Source: Candidatus Sodaliphilus fimicaballi (GTDB taxonomy: Bacteria > Bacteroidota > Bacteroidia > Bacteroidales > Muribaculaceae). Taken from it: a stretch of 5,699 nucleotides of DNA. The DNA lies in NCBI GenBank assembly GCA_018065165.1, contig JAGHTV010000504.1, positions 1 through 5,699 on the forward strand. The letters run 5' to 3'. Under the pieces are notes generated by a model. That model searched no databases, had not been told where the DNA came from, and saw nothing but the letters and a program-made list of their open reading frames with translations. The position numbers were made by a program, and so were the translations under genes. Positions 1 to 5,699 of this stretch are shown one piece after another; positions within the stretch are counted from its first letter, which is position 1, and each line of letters starts with the position of its first letter.

Positions 1-17
1 AGATTGCAGTGCCTTGA
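1..17 (+). CDS. Probable 3' end of an upstream MoxR-family AAA+ ATPase gene (partial)
   Basis: One frame reads Ile-Ala-Val-Pro followed by TGA at 15-17, and the next gene starts 18 bases later. In Bacteroidetes the gene directly before a DUF58 protein of this kind is nearly always a MoxR AAA+ ATPase, whose C-terminus often ends in a short Val-Pro tail. The call rests on four residues and on gene order, so it is an inference. MoxR ATPases are thought to work with VWA-domain partners, which are encoded next. The spacing suggests co-transcription with the DUF58 gene. Confidence 0.4.
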
Positions 18-35
18 TTTTTCACGCTTTAAGTG

Positions 36-905
36 ATGGAACAAAACGAATTGCTAAAGAAGGTCCGCAAGATCGAGATTAAGACCAAGGGACTTTCGCA
101 AAACATATTTGCCGGCGAGTATCACTCGGCCTTCAAGGGGCGTGGTATGACCTTCAGCGAGGTGCGCGAGTACCAGTATGGCGACGATGTGCGCGATATC
201 GACTGGAATGTCACTGCACGCTACAACAAGCCCTATGTCAAGGTCTATGAGGAGGAGCGTGAACTCACCGTTATGCTCGTGGTCGACCTCTCGGGCAGCA
301 AGGATTTTGGTGCCGTCGGTTCAGCAAAGCGTGAGATGATGACCGAGATTGCCGCAACTCTCGCTTTCTCGGCCATTCAAAACAACGACAAGGTGGGCGT
401 GCTCTTCTTTACCGACAAGATTGAAAAGTTTATCCCGCCTCAAAAGGGGCGTAAGCACATCCTGTTGCTCATACGCGAACTGTTGTGCTTCGAGCCCCAG
501 AGCAATGGCACCGATATCAACTATGCTCTCGAGTATCTCACTGGAGCACTCAAGAAACGCTGTACCACCTTCCTGGTAAGCGACTTCATTGATGGTGGCG
601 ACTACTACAAGGCAATGTCAATCGCCAACCATAAGCACGACCTCATTGCTGTTCAGGTATATGACAAGCGTGAAACTCAGCTGCCCGATGTGGGACTCAT
701 GAAGGTGCTCGATGCCGAGAGTGGCGTGTCACGCTGGGTCAACACCAGCAGCCGCAAGGTGCGTCAGGCCTACGACAAGTGGTGGTACACACTCCAGCAG
801 GCTATGGTCGATACGCTCATGCGTTGCAATGTCGACCTCGCTAGCGTAGCTACTCACGAAGACTATGTGAAGTCTCTCATGGCTCTGTTCAAGAAAAGAG
901 GGTAA
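36..905 (+). CDS. DUF58 family protein with von Willebrand A-like domain
   Basis: This is a cytoplasmic DUF58 protein of 289 residues, the usual size for the Bacteroidetes form. It has no signal peptide or membrane segment. The DUF58 signature is clear: GRGMTFSEVREYQYGDDVRD (residues 36-55) followed by IDWNVTAR (56-63) and a KVYEEERE segment (69-76). A VWA-like fold follows, with an intact MIDAS: DLSGS (Asp84, Ser86, Ser88), Thr159 in NGTD and Asp183 in VSDF. Family members are encoded next to MoxR ATPases and are thought to be their partners, possibly in assembling or activating other proteins; the substrate is unknown. A GTG at 33 is in frame just before the ATG at 36. ATG is preferred because it is the stronger start codon and nothing supports the GTG. 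The family call is firm, the molecular role is not. Confidence 0.93.
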   Translation: MEQNELLKKVRKIEIKTKGLSQNIFAGEYHSAFKGRGMTFSEVREYQYGDDVRDIDWNVTARYNKPYVKVYEEERELTVMLVVDLSGSKDFGAVGSAKREMMTEIAATLAFSAIQNNDKVGVLFFTDKIEKFIPPQKGRKHILLLIRELLCFEPQSNGTDINYALEYLTGALKKRCTTFLVSDFIDGGDYYKAMSIANHKHDLIAVQVYDKRETQLPDVGLMKVLDAESGVSRWVNTSSRKVRQAYDKWWYTLQQAMVDTLMRCNVDLASVATHEDYVKSLMALFKKRG

Positions 906-926
906 CTCATTAACAAGTAAATTTCA

Positions 927-1901
927 ATGAAATTATTCAACAAGATAATTCTCGCATTAGCACTAGTGGTTGCCGGTACCTGCATGGCACAGGCTGGCAA
1001 GACTACTATCACGGCTAAGCTCGACTCAACGCTCTTGCTCATGGGCAAGACCACTGCGTTGCACCTCGAGATTGTGCAGGACAAGGATGCCCAGGGTTTC
1101 TTGCTTTGGGAAAACCGCGACACCGTAAACGCTTTTGTCGAGATTGCCTCTAAGCCCAAGCCCGACACCGTCGAGCTTGAGTCGGGTCGTGTGCAAATCA
1201 ACCGTGACCTCATCTTGCAGTCGTTTGACTCAGGCATGTATGTCATTGGCCCCATCCCTTACATCGTGGGCAAGGATACATTCACAACTGCTCCGCTCAC
1301 ACTCAAGGTGTTGCCGGTCAAGGTCGACTCGTTGCAAGACATTCACGACCTCAAGCCTGTAGAGGGTGTTCCCTTCAAGTTCTTTGACTGGGTGCCCGAC
1401 TTTATTGCCGACTACTGGTGGATTTACCTCATCGTCCTTGCACTGGTGGGTGCAGGTCTGTATTACTACTTCTTCTGGTACAAGAAGGGCCGCAAGATTA
1501 CCATGCCTGGTCGCAAGCGTCTGTCGGCTTATGACGAGGCTATGGTCAACCTGCAGCGACTCAAGGGCGACAACCTGTGGCAAAACGGTCAGGAGAAGGC
1601 CTATTTTACTGGCCTTACCGATATCTTGCGTGTTTACATCGATCGCCGTTTCAAGATTAATGCTGTTGAGATGACATCGTCGCAAATCGTCGAGACTCTC
1701 AAGAAGAACGAGGAGACTCGTGCCGTCAACGAACAGTTGAGCATGATTCTTGAGATTGCCGATATCGTCAAGTTTGCCAATGTGCGACCGCTGGCCGACG
1801 ACAATGAGCTCGCCTTCCAGCGTGCAATTAACTTTATCGAAGCCACCAAGCCTGCAACCGAGGCTGGCGAGGAACAAGAAAAGGAGGAGGACGCAAAATG
1901 A
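927..1901 (+). CDS. Bat-operon membrane protein, periplasmic Ig-like domain plus cytoplasmic helical domain
   Basis: This 324-residue protein has a signal peptide (basic MKLFNK, hydrophobic 7-19, likely cleavage after AQA at 21-23). A beta-rich periplasmic region of about 24-155 follows. One transmembrane helix lies near 164-184 (WWIYLIVLALVGAGLYYYFF) and is followed by the basic stop-transfer stretch WYKKGRK, which puts the C-terminus in the cytoplasm. The cytoplasmic part (about 195-310) looks helical, with the conserved-looking stretch YFTGLTDILRVYIDRRF near 226-242, and it ends in a Glu-rich tail. The position between the DUF58 gene and batA is typical of Bacteroidales, where such proteins are annotated as hypothetical or BatD-like. 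The periplasmic part resembles a single BatD-type domain in layout. The gene starts 21 bases after the DUF58 stop and overlaps batA by 4 bases. It may connect cytoplasmic MoxR/DUF58 to periplasmic Bat proteins. That role is inference. Confidence 0.8.
   Translation: MKLFNKIILALALVVAGTCMAQAGKTTITAKLDSTLLLMGKTTALHLEIVQDKDAQGFLLWENRDTVNAFVEIASKPKPDTVELESGRVQINRDLILQSFDSGMYVIGPIPYIVGKDTFTTAPLTLKVLPVKVDSLQDIHDLKPVEGVPFKFFDWVPDFIADYWWIYLIVLALVGAGLYYYFFWYKKGRKITMPGRKRLSAYDEAMVNLQRLKGDNLWQNGQEKAYFTGLTDILRVYIDRRFKINAVEMTSSQIVETLKKNEETRAVNEQLSMILEIADIVKFANVRPLADDNELAFQRAINFIEATKPATEAGEEQEKEEDAK
1882..1890 (+). promoter_or_regulatory. Shine-Dalgarno-like AGGAGGAGG before batA
   Basis: AGGAGGAGG lies 7 bases before the ATG at 1898 and 10 before the ATG at 1901, so it is well placed as a ribosome binding site. 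Such perfect sites are uncommon in Bacteroidetes, and the other starts in the window lack one. It sits inside codons for Lys-Glu-Glu-Asp in the Glu-rich tail of the preceding gene, so it could be a by-product of coding. The spacing is acceptable for either ATG and does not decide between them. Confidence 0.45.
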
Positions 1902-2890
1902 TGGAATTGTCTCATCCCGCAATGCTATGGCTATTCTTGCTGTTCCTGCCCCTCATCGCATGGTACATCTATAGCGAACGCATGTCGCACCCCACAATGC
2001 GCATGTCGTCGACAAGTGCGTTCGACTCTTTGCCCACAAGTTGGAAGGTATACCTCAAGCACGGCATGTTTGCACTCAAGCTGGCCATGCTGGGTTGCCT
2101 CATCATCATTTTGTGCCGTCCGCAGAGTCACGACAGTTGGGAGACAAGCGATGTCGATGGTACCGATATCGTAGTTGCTCTTGATGTCTCTACCAGTATG
2201 CTTGCCAAGGACTTCAAGCCCAATCGTCTTGATGCTGCCAAGGATGTGGCCGTACAGTTTGTTACAGGTCGCGAGCATGACAACATTGGCCTTGTGCTGC
2301 TGGCAGGCGAGAGCTTCACACAGGTGCCTCTCACTATGGACAACGCAACACTGGTCAACGCCATAAAGCAAATTCAGATTGGTGTCCTCGAGGATGGTAC
2401 TGCCATAGGCGACGGTATCGCAACCTCTATCAACCGCATCAAGGATGGCAAGGCCAAGTCTAAGAGCATCATCCTGCTCACCGATGGTTCTAACAACACC
2501 GGTGTAGTAGCACCGCTCACTGCAGCTCAAGTGGCTGCACAGTTTGGCATTAAGATTTACACAATAGGCGTGGGTAGCAATGGTTCTGCTCCTTATCCCG
2601 TAGCCATCGACTACGCAGGCAATGTTCAATACCAGACTCTGCCAGTGGTCATCGATGAGCCCACTCTCAAGCAAATTGCACAGACTACTGGCGGACAATA
2701 CTTCCGTGCTACCAGCAAGGATGTACTCAAGCAGGTGTTTGCCGAGATTGACAAACTCGAGAAGACTCGACTCGATGTGCAGCGCTTCACTCACACCGAG
2801 GACAACTACCTGCCATGGGCACTTGCCTTGATGGCACTGTTGCTCGTATATCTGGCGTGTGAATACACCGTAATGCGTCACATCCCTTAA
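1898..2890 (+). CDS. batA: BatA, membrane-anchored VWA-domain protein
   Basis: BatA is a 330-residue Bat-operon VWA protein of typical length. Membrane segments lie near residues 8-24, 57-73 and 305-325. The loop between the first two is basic and therefore likely cytoplasmic, which puts the VWA domain (about 88-285) in the periplasm. The MIDAS is complete: DVSTS (Asp96, Ser98, Ser100), Thr168 in EDGTAIGDG and Asp196 in LLTDGSNNTG. These residues normally bind Mg2+ or a similar ion and mediate protein contact. Bat genes were first linked to aerotolerance in Bacteroides fragilis; the biochemical role remains unresolved. The ATG at 1898 overlaps the previous stop in an ATGA arrangement; ATG at 1901 is an equally possible start, one residue shorter. 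BatB downstream is a paralogue of the same layout, and BatA/BatB heteromers are plausible. Confidence 0.92.
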   Translation: MMELSHPAMLWLFLLFLPLIAWYIYSERMSHPTMRMSSTSAFDSLPTSWKVYLKHGMFALKLAMLGCLIIILCRPQSHDSWETSDVDGTDIVVALDVSTSMLAKDFKPNRLDAAKDVAVQFVTGREHDNIGLVLLAGESFTQVPLTMDNATLVNAIKQIQIGVLEDGTAIGDGIATSINRIKDGKAKSKSIILLTDGSNNTGVVAPLTAAQVAAQFGIKIYTIGVGSNGSAPYPVAIDYAGNVQYQTLPVVIDEPTLKQIAQTTGGQYFRATSKDVLKQVFAEIDKLEKTRLDVQRFTHTEDNYLPWALALMALLLVYLACEYTVMRHIP

Positions 2891-2934
2891 TGCGTAAATT
2901 AGTATAGATTGAAAATTAAACTTTAACTGAATAT
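2891..2934 (+). other. AT-rich spacer between batA and batB
   Basis: This 44-base gap is the longest between genes in the window, and 35 of its bases are A or T. No Shine-Dalgarno site precedes the batB ATG. Bacteroidetes commonly rely on A/T-rich, unstructured leaders for initiation, so this stretch probably serves as the batB translation leader. No hairpin terminator is seen, and no good match to the Bacteroides TAnnTTTG promoter element could be found. Confidence 0.35.
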
Positions 2935-3978
2935 ATGTTTAGTTTTGCTAACCCGGGTTATTTGTACTTGCTGCTGTTAATACCAGTGATAGTGGCTATG
3001 TTCTATCTCTCGCGTCGTGCCCGCAAGCGTAACCTTGCGCGTTTTGGCCGCGAGCAGGTGATAGGTGCTCTCATGCCCGATGTTTCTCCCTACAAGCCAT
3101 GGATTAAGCTATCGCTTGAGTTGCTGTTGCTGGCCATGGTTGTCATCATCCTTGCTCGTCCTCGTGCAGGTGCCAGCAAGACCACTACTCGAGTCCATGG
3201 CATAGAGGTGATGGTGGCTGTTGATGTCTCTAACTCAATGAATGCCAGTTCAACCGACAATCCTCAGGACATCAGCCGTCTGCAACGCTCTAAACTCATC
3301 CTCGAGAAACTCATCGACCGACTCTCGGGCGACAAGGTGGGCCTTATCGTTTTTGCCGGCAATGCCTACATGCAGATGCCCATCACTGGCGATGCTTCGT
3401 CAGCCAAGCTGTTTCTCAATGGCATCAATACTAATATGGCTCCCACACAGGGTACTGCCATAGGCGAGGCTATCGAGTTGGCAACCCAATCGTTCTCACA
3501 GAGCAAGAAGTCGCAAAAGGCCATCATCGTCATTACCGATGGCGAGAATTTTGAGGACGATGCCATAGGTGCCGCTTCACAGGCACAAAAGAATCGTGGC
3601 ATTCAGGTCAATGTGATGGGTGTGGGCTCAACTCACGGTGCTCCCATCCCTATGGGCGACGGCACCTATCTCACCGACGATGCCGGCGAGGTGGTAACCA
3701 CATTCCTCAACGAGAAGATGGCTCAAGACATTGCCCGTGCTGGCAAGGGTAACTATGTAGATGGTAATGCCAATGATGCTGTAGAGACTCTATACGACGG
3801 TCTTGACAAGTTGTCTAAGAGCGACCTGTCAACCATCTCTTACACTCAGCACGACGAGCAATTCCCCGTTTTTGCCTGGATTGCAATCCTGTTCCTCATA
3901 GCACTCACCGTGCTGCTCGAGGCAAAGAACCCATGGCTCGAGAAGTATAATTTCTTTACTAAAGAACCTAAAAAATGA
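2935..3978 (+). CDS. batB: BatB, membrane-anchored VWA-domain protein
   Basis: BatB is a 347-residue paralogue of BatA with the same plan. Membrane segments lie near residues 8-25, 58-74 and 312-330. A strongly basic loop (SRRARKRNLARFGRE, 26-40) follows the first and is likely cytoplasmic, so the VWA domain (about 88-295) should be periplasmic. The MIDAS is intact: DVSNS (Asp97, Ser99, Ser101), Thr174 in TQGTAIGEAIELA and Asp202 in VITDGENFEDDA. The loop after DVSNSM is longer than in BatA and contains SSTDNPQD. A DNA stretch near 3648-3700 encodes a turn-rich GDGTYLTDDAGEV segment. Its gene overlaps batC by 4 bases (ATGA), which suggests translational coupling and matched output. In known Bat operons BatB is found in complexes with other Bat proteins; the exact partner here is not shown by sequence. 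Confidence 0.93.
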   Translation: MFSFANPGYLYLLLLIPVIVAMFYLSRRARKRNLARFGREQVIGALMPDVSPYKPWIKLSLELLLLAMVVIILARPRAGASKTTTRVHGIEVMVAVDVSNSMNASSTDNPQDISRLQRSKLILEKLIDRLSGDKVGLIVFAGNAYMQMPITGDASSAKLFLNGINTNMAPTQGTAIGEAIELATQSFSQSKKSQKAIIVITDGENFEDDAIGAASQAQKNRGIQVNVMGVGSTHGAPIPMGDGTYLTDDAGEVVTTFLNEKMAQDIARAGKGNYVDGNANDAVETLYDGLDKLSKSDLSTISYTQHDEQFPVFAWIAILFLIALTVLLEAKNPWLEKYNFFTKEPKK

Positions 3979-4799
3979 GTCAATTAAGATACAAAATACT
4001 GCTTCTGCTTGCCTTTATGGTGCTGGGTACTGCAACCCAGCAGGCTGTGGCACAGGACAACTCTAACAAGAAAGAACGCAACTACATACGCAGTGGCAAC
4101 AAGTTGTACAATGCCAAGCGATATGCCGAGGCCGAGGTTGAGTATAACAAGGCTCTGCAGGCCAACCCACAGTCGGAGGTGGCCACATTCAATCTTGCTA
4201 CTACGCTGTTGCGTCAGGGTAATGGCACTGCGTCTAAAGACGACAAGAACGATCCTGCTAGCAGGGCCGAGTCGATGTTGCAGTCCTTGGTCAAGAGCAC
4301 TGCCAACCGCGACCTGCAGTCTAAGGCTTATTACGACCTGGGCAACATTGCCTATAGCCGCCAAGACTATGCTCAAGCCATTGAGCACTACAAGAATGCA
4401 CTGCGTCGCAACCCTAGTGACGACCACGCTCGCGACAACCTGCGTCTGGCTCAATTGAAGAAGAAGGAGCAAGACAAGAATAAGCAAAATCAAGATCAAA
4501 ACAAGGACCAGAATAAGGACCAAAATAAGGATCAGGACAAAGACAAGAACAAGGATCAAAACCAAGATAAAGACAAAGACAAGCAAGACAAGAACAAAGA
4601 TGATCAAGATAAGAACCAAGACAAGCAGAACCAGCAGCAACAACCTCAACAGCAACAGCAGGGTGGAATGAGCCAGCAAAATGTTGAACAGATTCTCAAC
4701 ACCATGCAAGGCAAGGAAAATGCAACCCAGCAGCGTGTGCAGGCTGTTCAGGCTCAGCAACAGCGCCACCAGCGTCAAAGCACCAATCACAAGTGGTGA
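3975..4799 (+). CDS. batC: BatC, secreted TPR protein with long polar K/D/N/Q-rich tail
   Basis: BatC is a 274-residue TPR protein. The signal peptide has a basic start (RYK), a hydrophobic core at 8-18 and likely cleavage after AVA (24-26), so it is probably a soluble periplasmic protein. TPR motifs are seen at about 34-67 (RNYIRSGNKLYNAKRYAEAE onward), partly at 69-105, and at about 115-148 (AYYDLGNIAYSRQDYAQAIE onward, ending NALRRNP). Residues 161-229 are almost only Lys, Asp, Asn and Gln and should be disordered. A short C-terminal segment (about 232-265, MSQQNVEQILNTMQGKENAT) has the spacing of the conserved BatC tail (Met-Ser-x-x-x-x-x-x-Leu). TPR proteins are scaffolds, so BatC likely binds BatA, BatB or BatD. 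The ATG at 3975 overlaps the batB stop, and no other start fits the signal peptide. Confidence 0.9.
   Translation: MSQLRYKILLLLAFMVLGTATQQAVAQDNSNKKERNYIRSGNKLYNAKRYAEAEVEYNKALQANPQSEVATFNLATTLLRQGNGTASKDDKNDPASRAESMLQSLVKSTANRDLQSKAYYDLGNIAYSRQDYAQAIEHYKNALRRNPSDDHARDNLRLAQLKKKEQDKNKQNQDQNKDQNKDQNKDQDKDKNKDQNQDKDKDKQDKNKDDQDKNQDKQNQQQQPQQQQQGGMSQQNVEQILNTMQGKENATQQRVQAVQAQQQRHQRQSTNHKW
4467..4661 (+). repeat. Low-complexity coding repeat in batC (K/D/N/Q-rich)
   Basis: A purine-rich stretch encodes BatC residues 165-229. It includes three perfect tetrapeptide repeats QNKD (residues 175-186, bases 4497-4532), whose DNA is 12 bases per unit with silent third-position changes. Degenerate DKDK/NKDQ units follow, and then a Gln-rich part (218-229). 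The variation at silent sites points to selection on the protein rather than very recent DNA slippage, although length variation between strains is likely. Confidence 0.8.
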
Positions 4800-4827
4800 C
4801 ATGTCTTGATAATAATCTACAATAAAG

Positions 4828-5699
4828 ATGAACGCAGTTAAAAGAATATCGATTGTTTTCTTCTTGACAGTGATGACACTGGCCGCACAAGCAGCTGTGA
4901 CGTTCACCGTCCAGGCACCGCATCAGGTTGTCGAGGGAAACAAGTTTAACATTGCCTTCGTGCTTCAGAATGCCGAGGGACAATCGTTCACTCCTCCCGA
5001 GATTTCGTGGGCTAGGAAACTTTATGGACCTGCTCTCTCTACCAGTTACAGCTCATCGTGGGTCAATGGCAAGTCGTCAAGCAGCTCGTCACAGGAGTTT
5101 ACTATGATTTACAAGGCCGAGAAGCCTGGCAAGTACACCGTCGGCCCAGCTTCTATCGTGGTCAATGGCAATCGCATGACTACCAAGTCCATTACCATCG
5201 AGGTGGTGGCTGGCGGCAAGAATGCCAACTCGGGCTACTCGGGTGGTGGTCAGCAAACACCCCAGCAACGACGCAACAACCAGGTGCAGTTTGACGACCC
5301 TCTCACTCAAGACGCAAGCCGTGGGGTAGGGGCCAACGACCTGTTTGTGCGCATCGAGATGTCTAAGCCTCGCGTCTACGAGCAGCAGGCTGTCGTTTGT
5401 ACCATCAAACTGTACACCAAATATCAGATTTCGCAATTCATTACCAATAAGCAGCCATCGTTTGACGGATTCCTCATCGAGGAAATCAACATGCAACCCA
5501 GCCTCAACAACGAGGAGGTGCTCAATGGACAGCCTTACAGGGTTGCAGTGCTCAAGAAGTGCATCCTCTATCCACAGCAGTCGGGCAAACTCACTATCTC
5601 GTCGGGCAACTACGATGTCAATGTGGTGCAATACGAGAACTATCGCACAGTGTTTGGCACTCTGTCTCAGCCCGTTGAACGTAAGATGCAGGTCAACTC
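4828..5699 (+). CDS. batD: BatD, N-terminal half (cut by window end)
   Basis: The frame stays open from ATG 4828 to the window end, giving 290 codons of a protein that is usually about 580-620 residues. A signal peptide is present (basic VKR, hydrophobic 7-19, likely cleavage after AQA at 20-22). The first Ig-like beta domain (about 24-127) carries the BatD pattern: WARKLYGPALSTSYSSSWVN at 61-80, a Ser-rich turn and GKYTVGPASIVVNG at 101-114. A Gly/Gln-rich linker (about 129-150) leads to a second beta domain (about 151-290) with FDDP and ANDLFVRIEMSKPRVYEQQ. The missing half normally holds more such domains and a C-terminal membrane helix. BatD is thought to be the periplasmic adhesion-like partner of the BatA/BatB VWA domains. 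The gene follows batC after 28 AT-rich bases (21 of 28 A/T) with no Shine-Dalgarno site. Confidence 0.9.
   Translation, partial: MNAVKRISIVFFLTVMTLAAQAAVTFTVQAPHQVVEGNKFNIAFVLQNAEGQSFTPPEISWARKLYGPALSTSYSSSWVNGKSSSSSSQEFTMIYKAEKPGKYTVGPASIVVNGNRMTTKSITIEVVAGGKNANSGYSGGGQQTPQQRRNNQVQFDDPLTQDASRGVGANDLFVRIEMSKPRVYEQQAVVCTIKLYTKYQISQFITNKQPSFDGFLIEEINMQPSLNNEEVLNGQPYRVAVLKKCILYPQQSGKLTISSGNYDVNVVQYENYRTVFGTLSQPVERKMQVN

Noticed and set aside
33..35. GTG as the start of the DUF58 gene
   Set aside because: An ATG follows immediately at 36, and nothing upstream favours the GTG.
972..992. Possible lipoprotein signal (VAGTC) in the 927-1901 protein
   Set aside because: Thr occupies the -1 position before Cys19 and the spacing does not fit a lipobox. 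A standard AQA cleavage site lies four residues further on.
1230..1922. Minus-strand frame of 230 codons opposite the membrane protein gene
   Set aside because: It lies wholly within a well-supported + strand gene and its end, without a recognisable family.
1931..2881. Minus-strand frame of 316 codons opposite batA
   Set aside because: The + strand frame encodes a clear BatA with a complete MIDAS. The antisense product has no recognisable motif and arises from codon bias.
2891..2934. Internal promoter before batB
   Set aside because: The gap is AT-rich, but no acceptable TAnnTTTG with an upstream TTTG element at the right spacing was found.
4497..4532. Short regular repeats considered as a CRISPR array or non-coding repeat
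   Set aside because: Units are 12 bases, contiguous, without spacers and in frame, so they are coding repeats in batC.
3984..4907. Long minus-strand frame (307 codons) that looks like a Leu/Val/Ile-rich membrane protein
   Set aside because: It is the antisense of batC. The hydrophobic run is just the reverse complement of the K/D/N/Q codons, and it shows no recognisable domain.
5089..5631. Minus-strand frame of 180 codons and a short + strand frame at 5058-5294
   Set aside because: Both overlap the batD reading frame, which stays open for 290 codons and carries the BatD motifs and a signal peptide.

Overview
The window is a stretch of a Bacteroidetes-type Bat (Bacteroides aerotolerance) operon, read entirely on the + strand. 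The gene order, the protein families, the lack of Shine-Dalgarno sites before most starts and the AT-rich short spacers all fit a member of the order Bacteroidales. The balanced, fairly GC-rich coding composition would suit a Muribaculaceae- or Prevotellaceae-like gut commensal, but that finer placement is only an impression.

Layout: positions 1-17 probably hold the last codons of an upstream moxR-family AAA+ ATPase gene. Then come a cytoplasmic DUF58/von Willebrand A (VWA) protein (36-905), a one-pass membrane protein with a signal peptide (927-1901), batA (1898-2890), batB (2935-3978), batC (3975-4799) and the first half of batD (4828 to the window end, cut off). batE, the usual next gene, would lie beyond the window. 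Two junctions are ATGA overlaps (927-1901 gene/batA and batB/batC). The other gaps are 18 to 44 bases. No terminator or convincing internal promoter is visible, so one transcript is likely.

How the parts fit: in this family a MoxR ATPase acts with VWA proteins, probably as a chaperone or metal-dependent assembly machine. Hydrophobic segments and flanking basic residues place the DUF58 protein in the cytoplasm. The VWA domains of BatA and BatB, the TPR protein BatC and the Ig-like repeats of BatD fall in the periplasm. The 927-1901 product has a periplasmic N-terminal domain and a cytoplasmic C-terminal domain, so it could bridge the two sides. All three VWA proteins keep the DxSxS, Thr and Asp residues of the metal-ion-dependent adhesion site (MIDAS).

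No RNA gene, mobile element, CRISPR array or integration site is seen. This is a well-known operon type whose molecular function is poorly defined, rather than a previously undescribed system. The points most worth a second look are the membrane-spanning protein of unknown function, the unusually polar K/D/N/Q tail of BatC, and a perfect Shine-Dalgarno-like stretch before batA.
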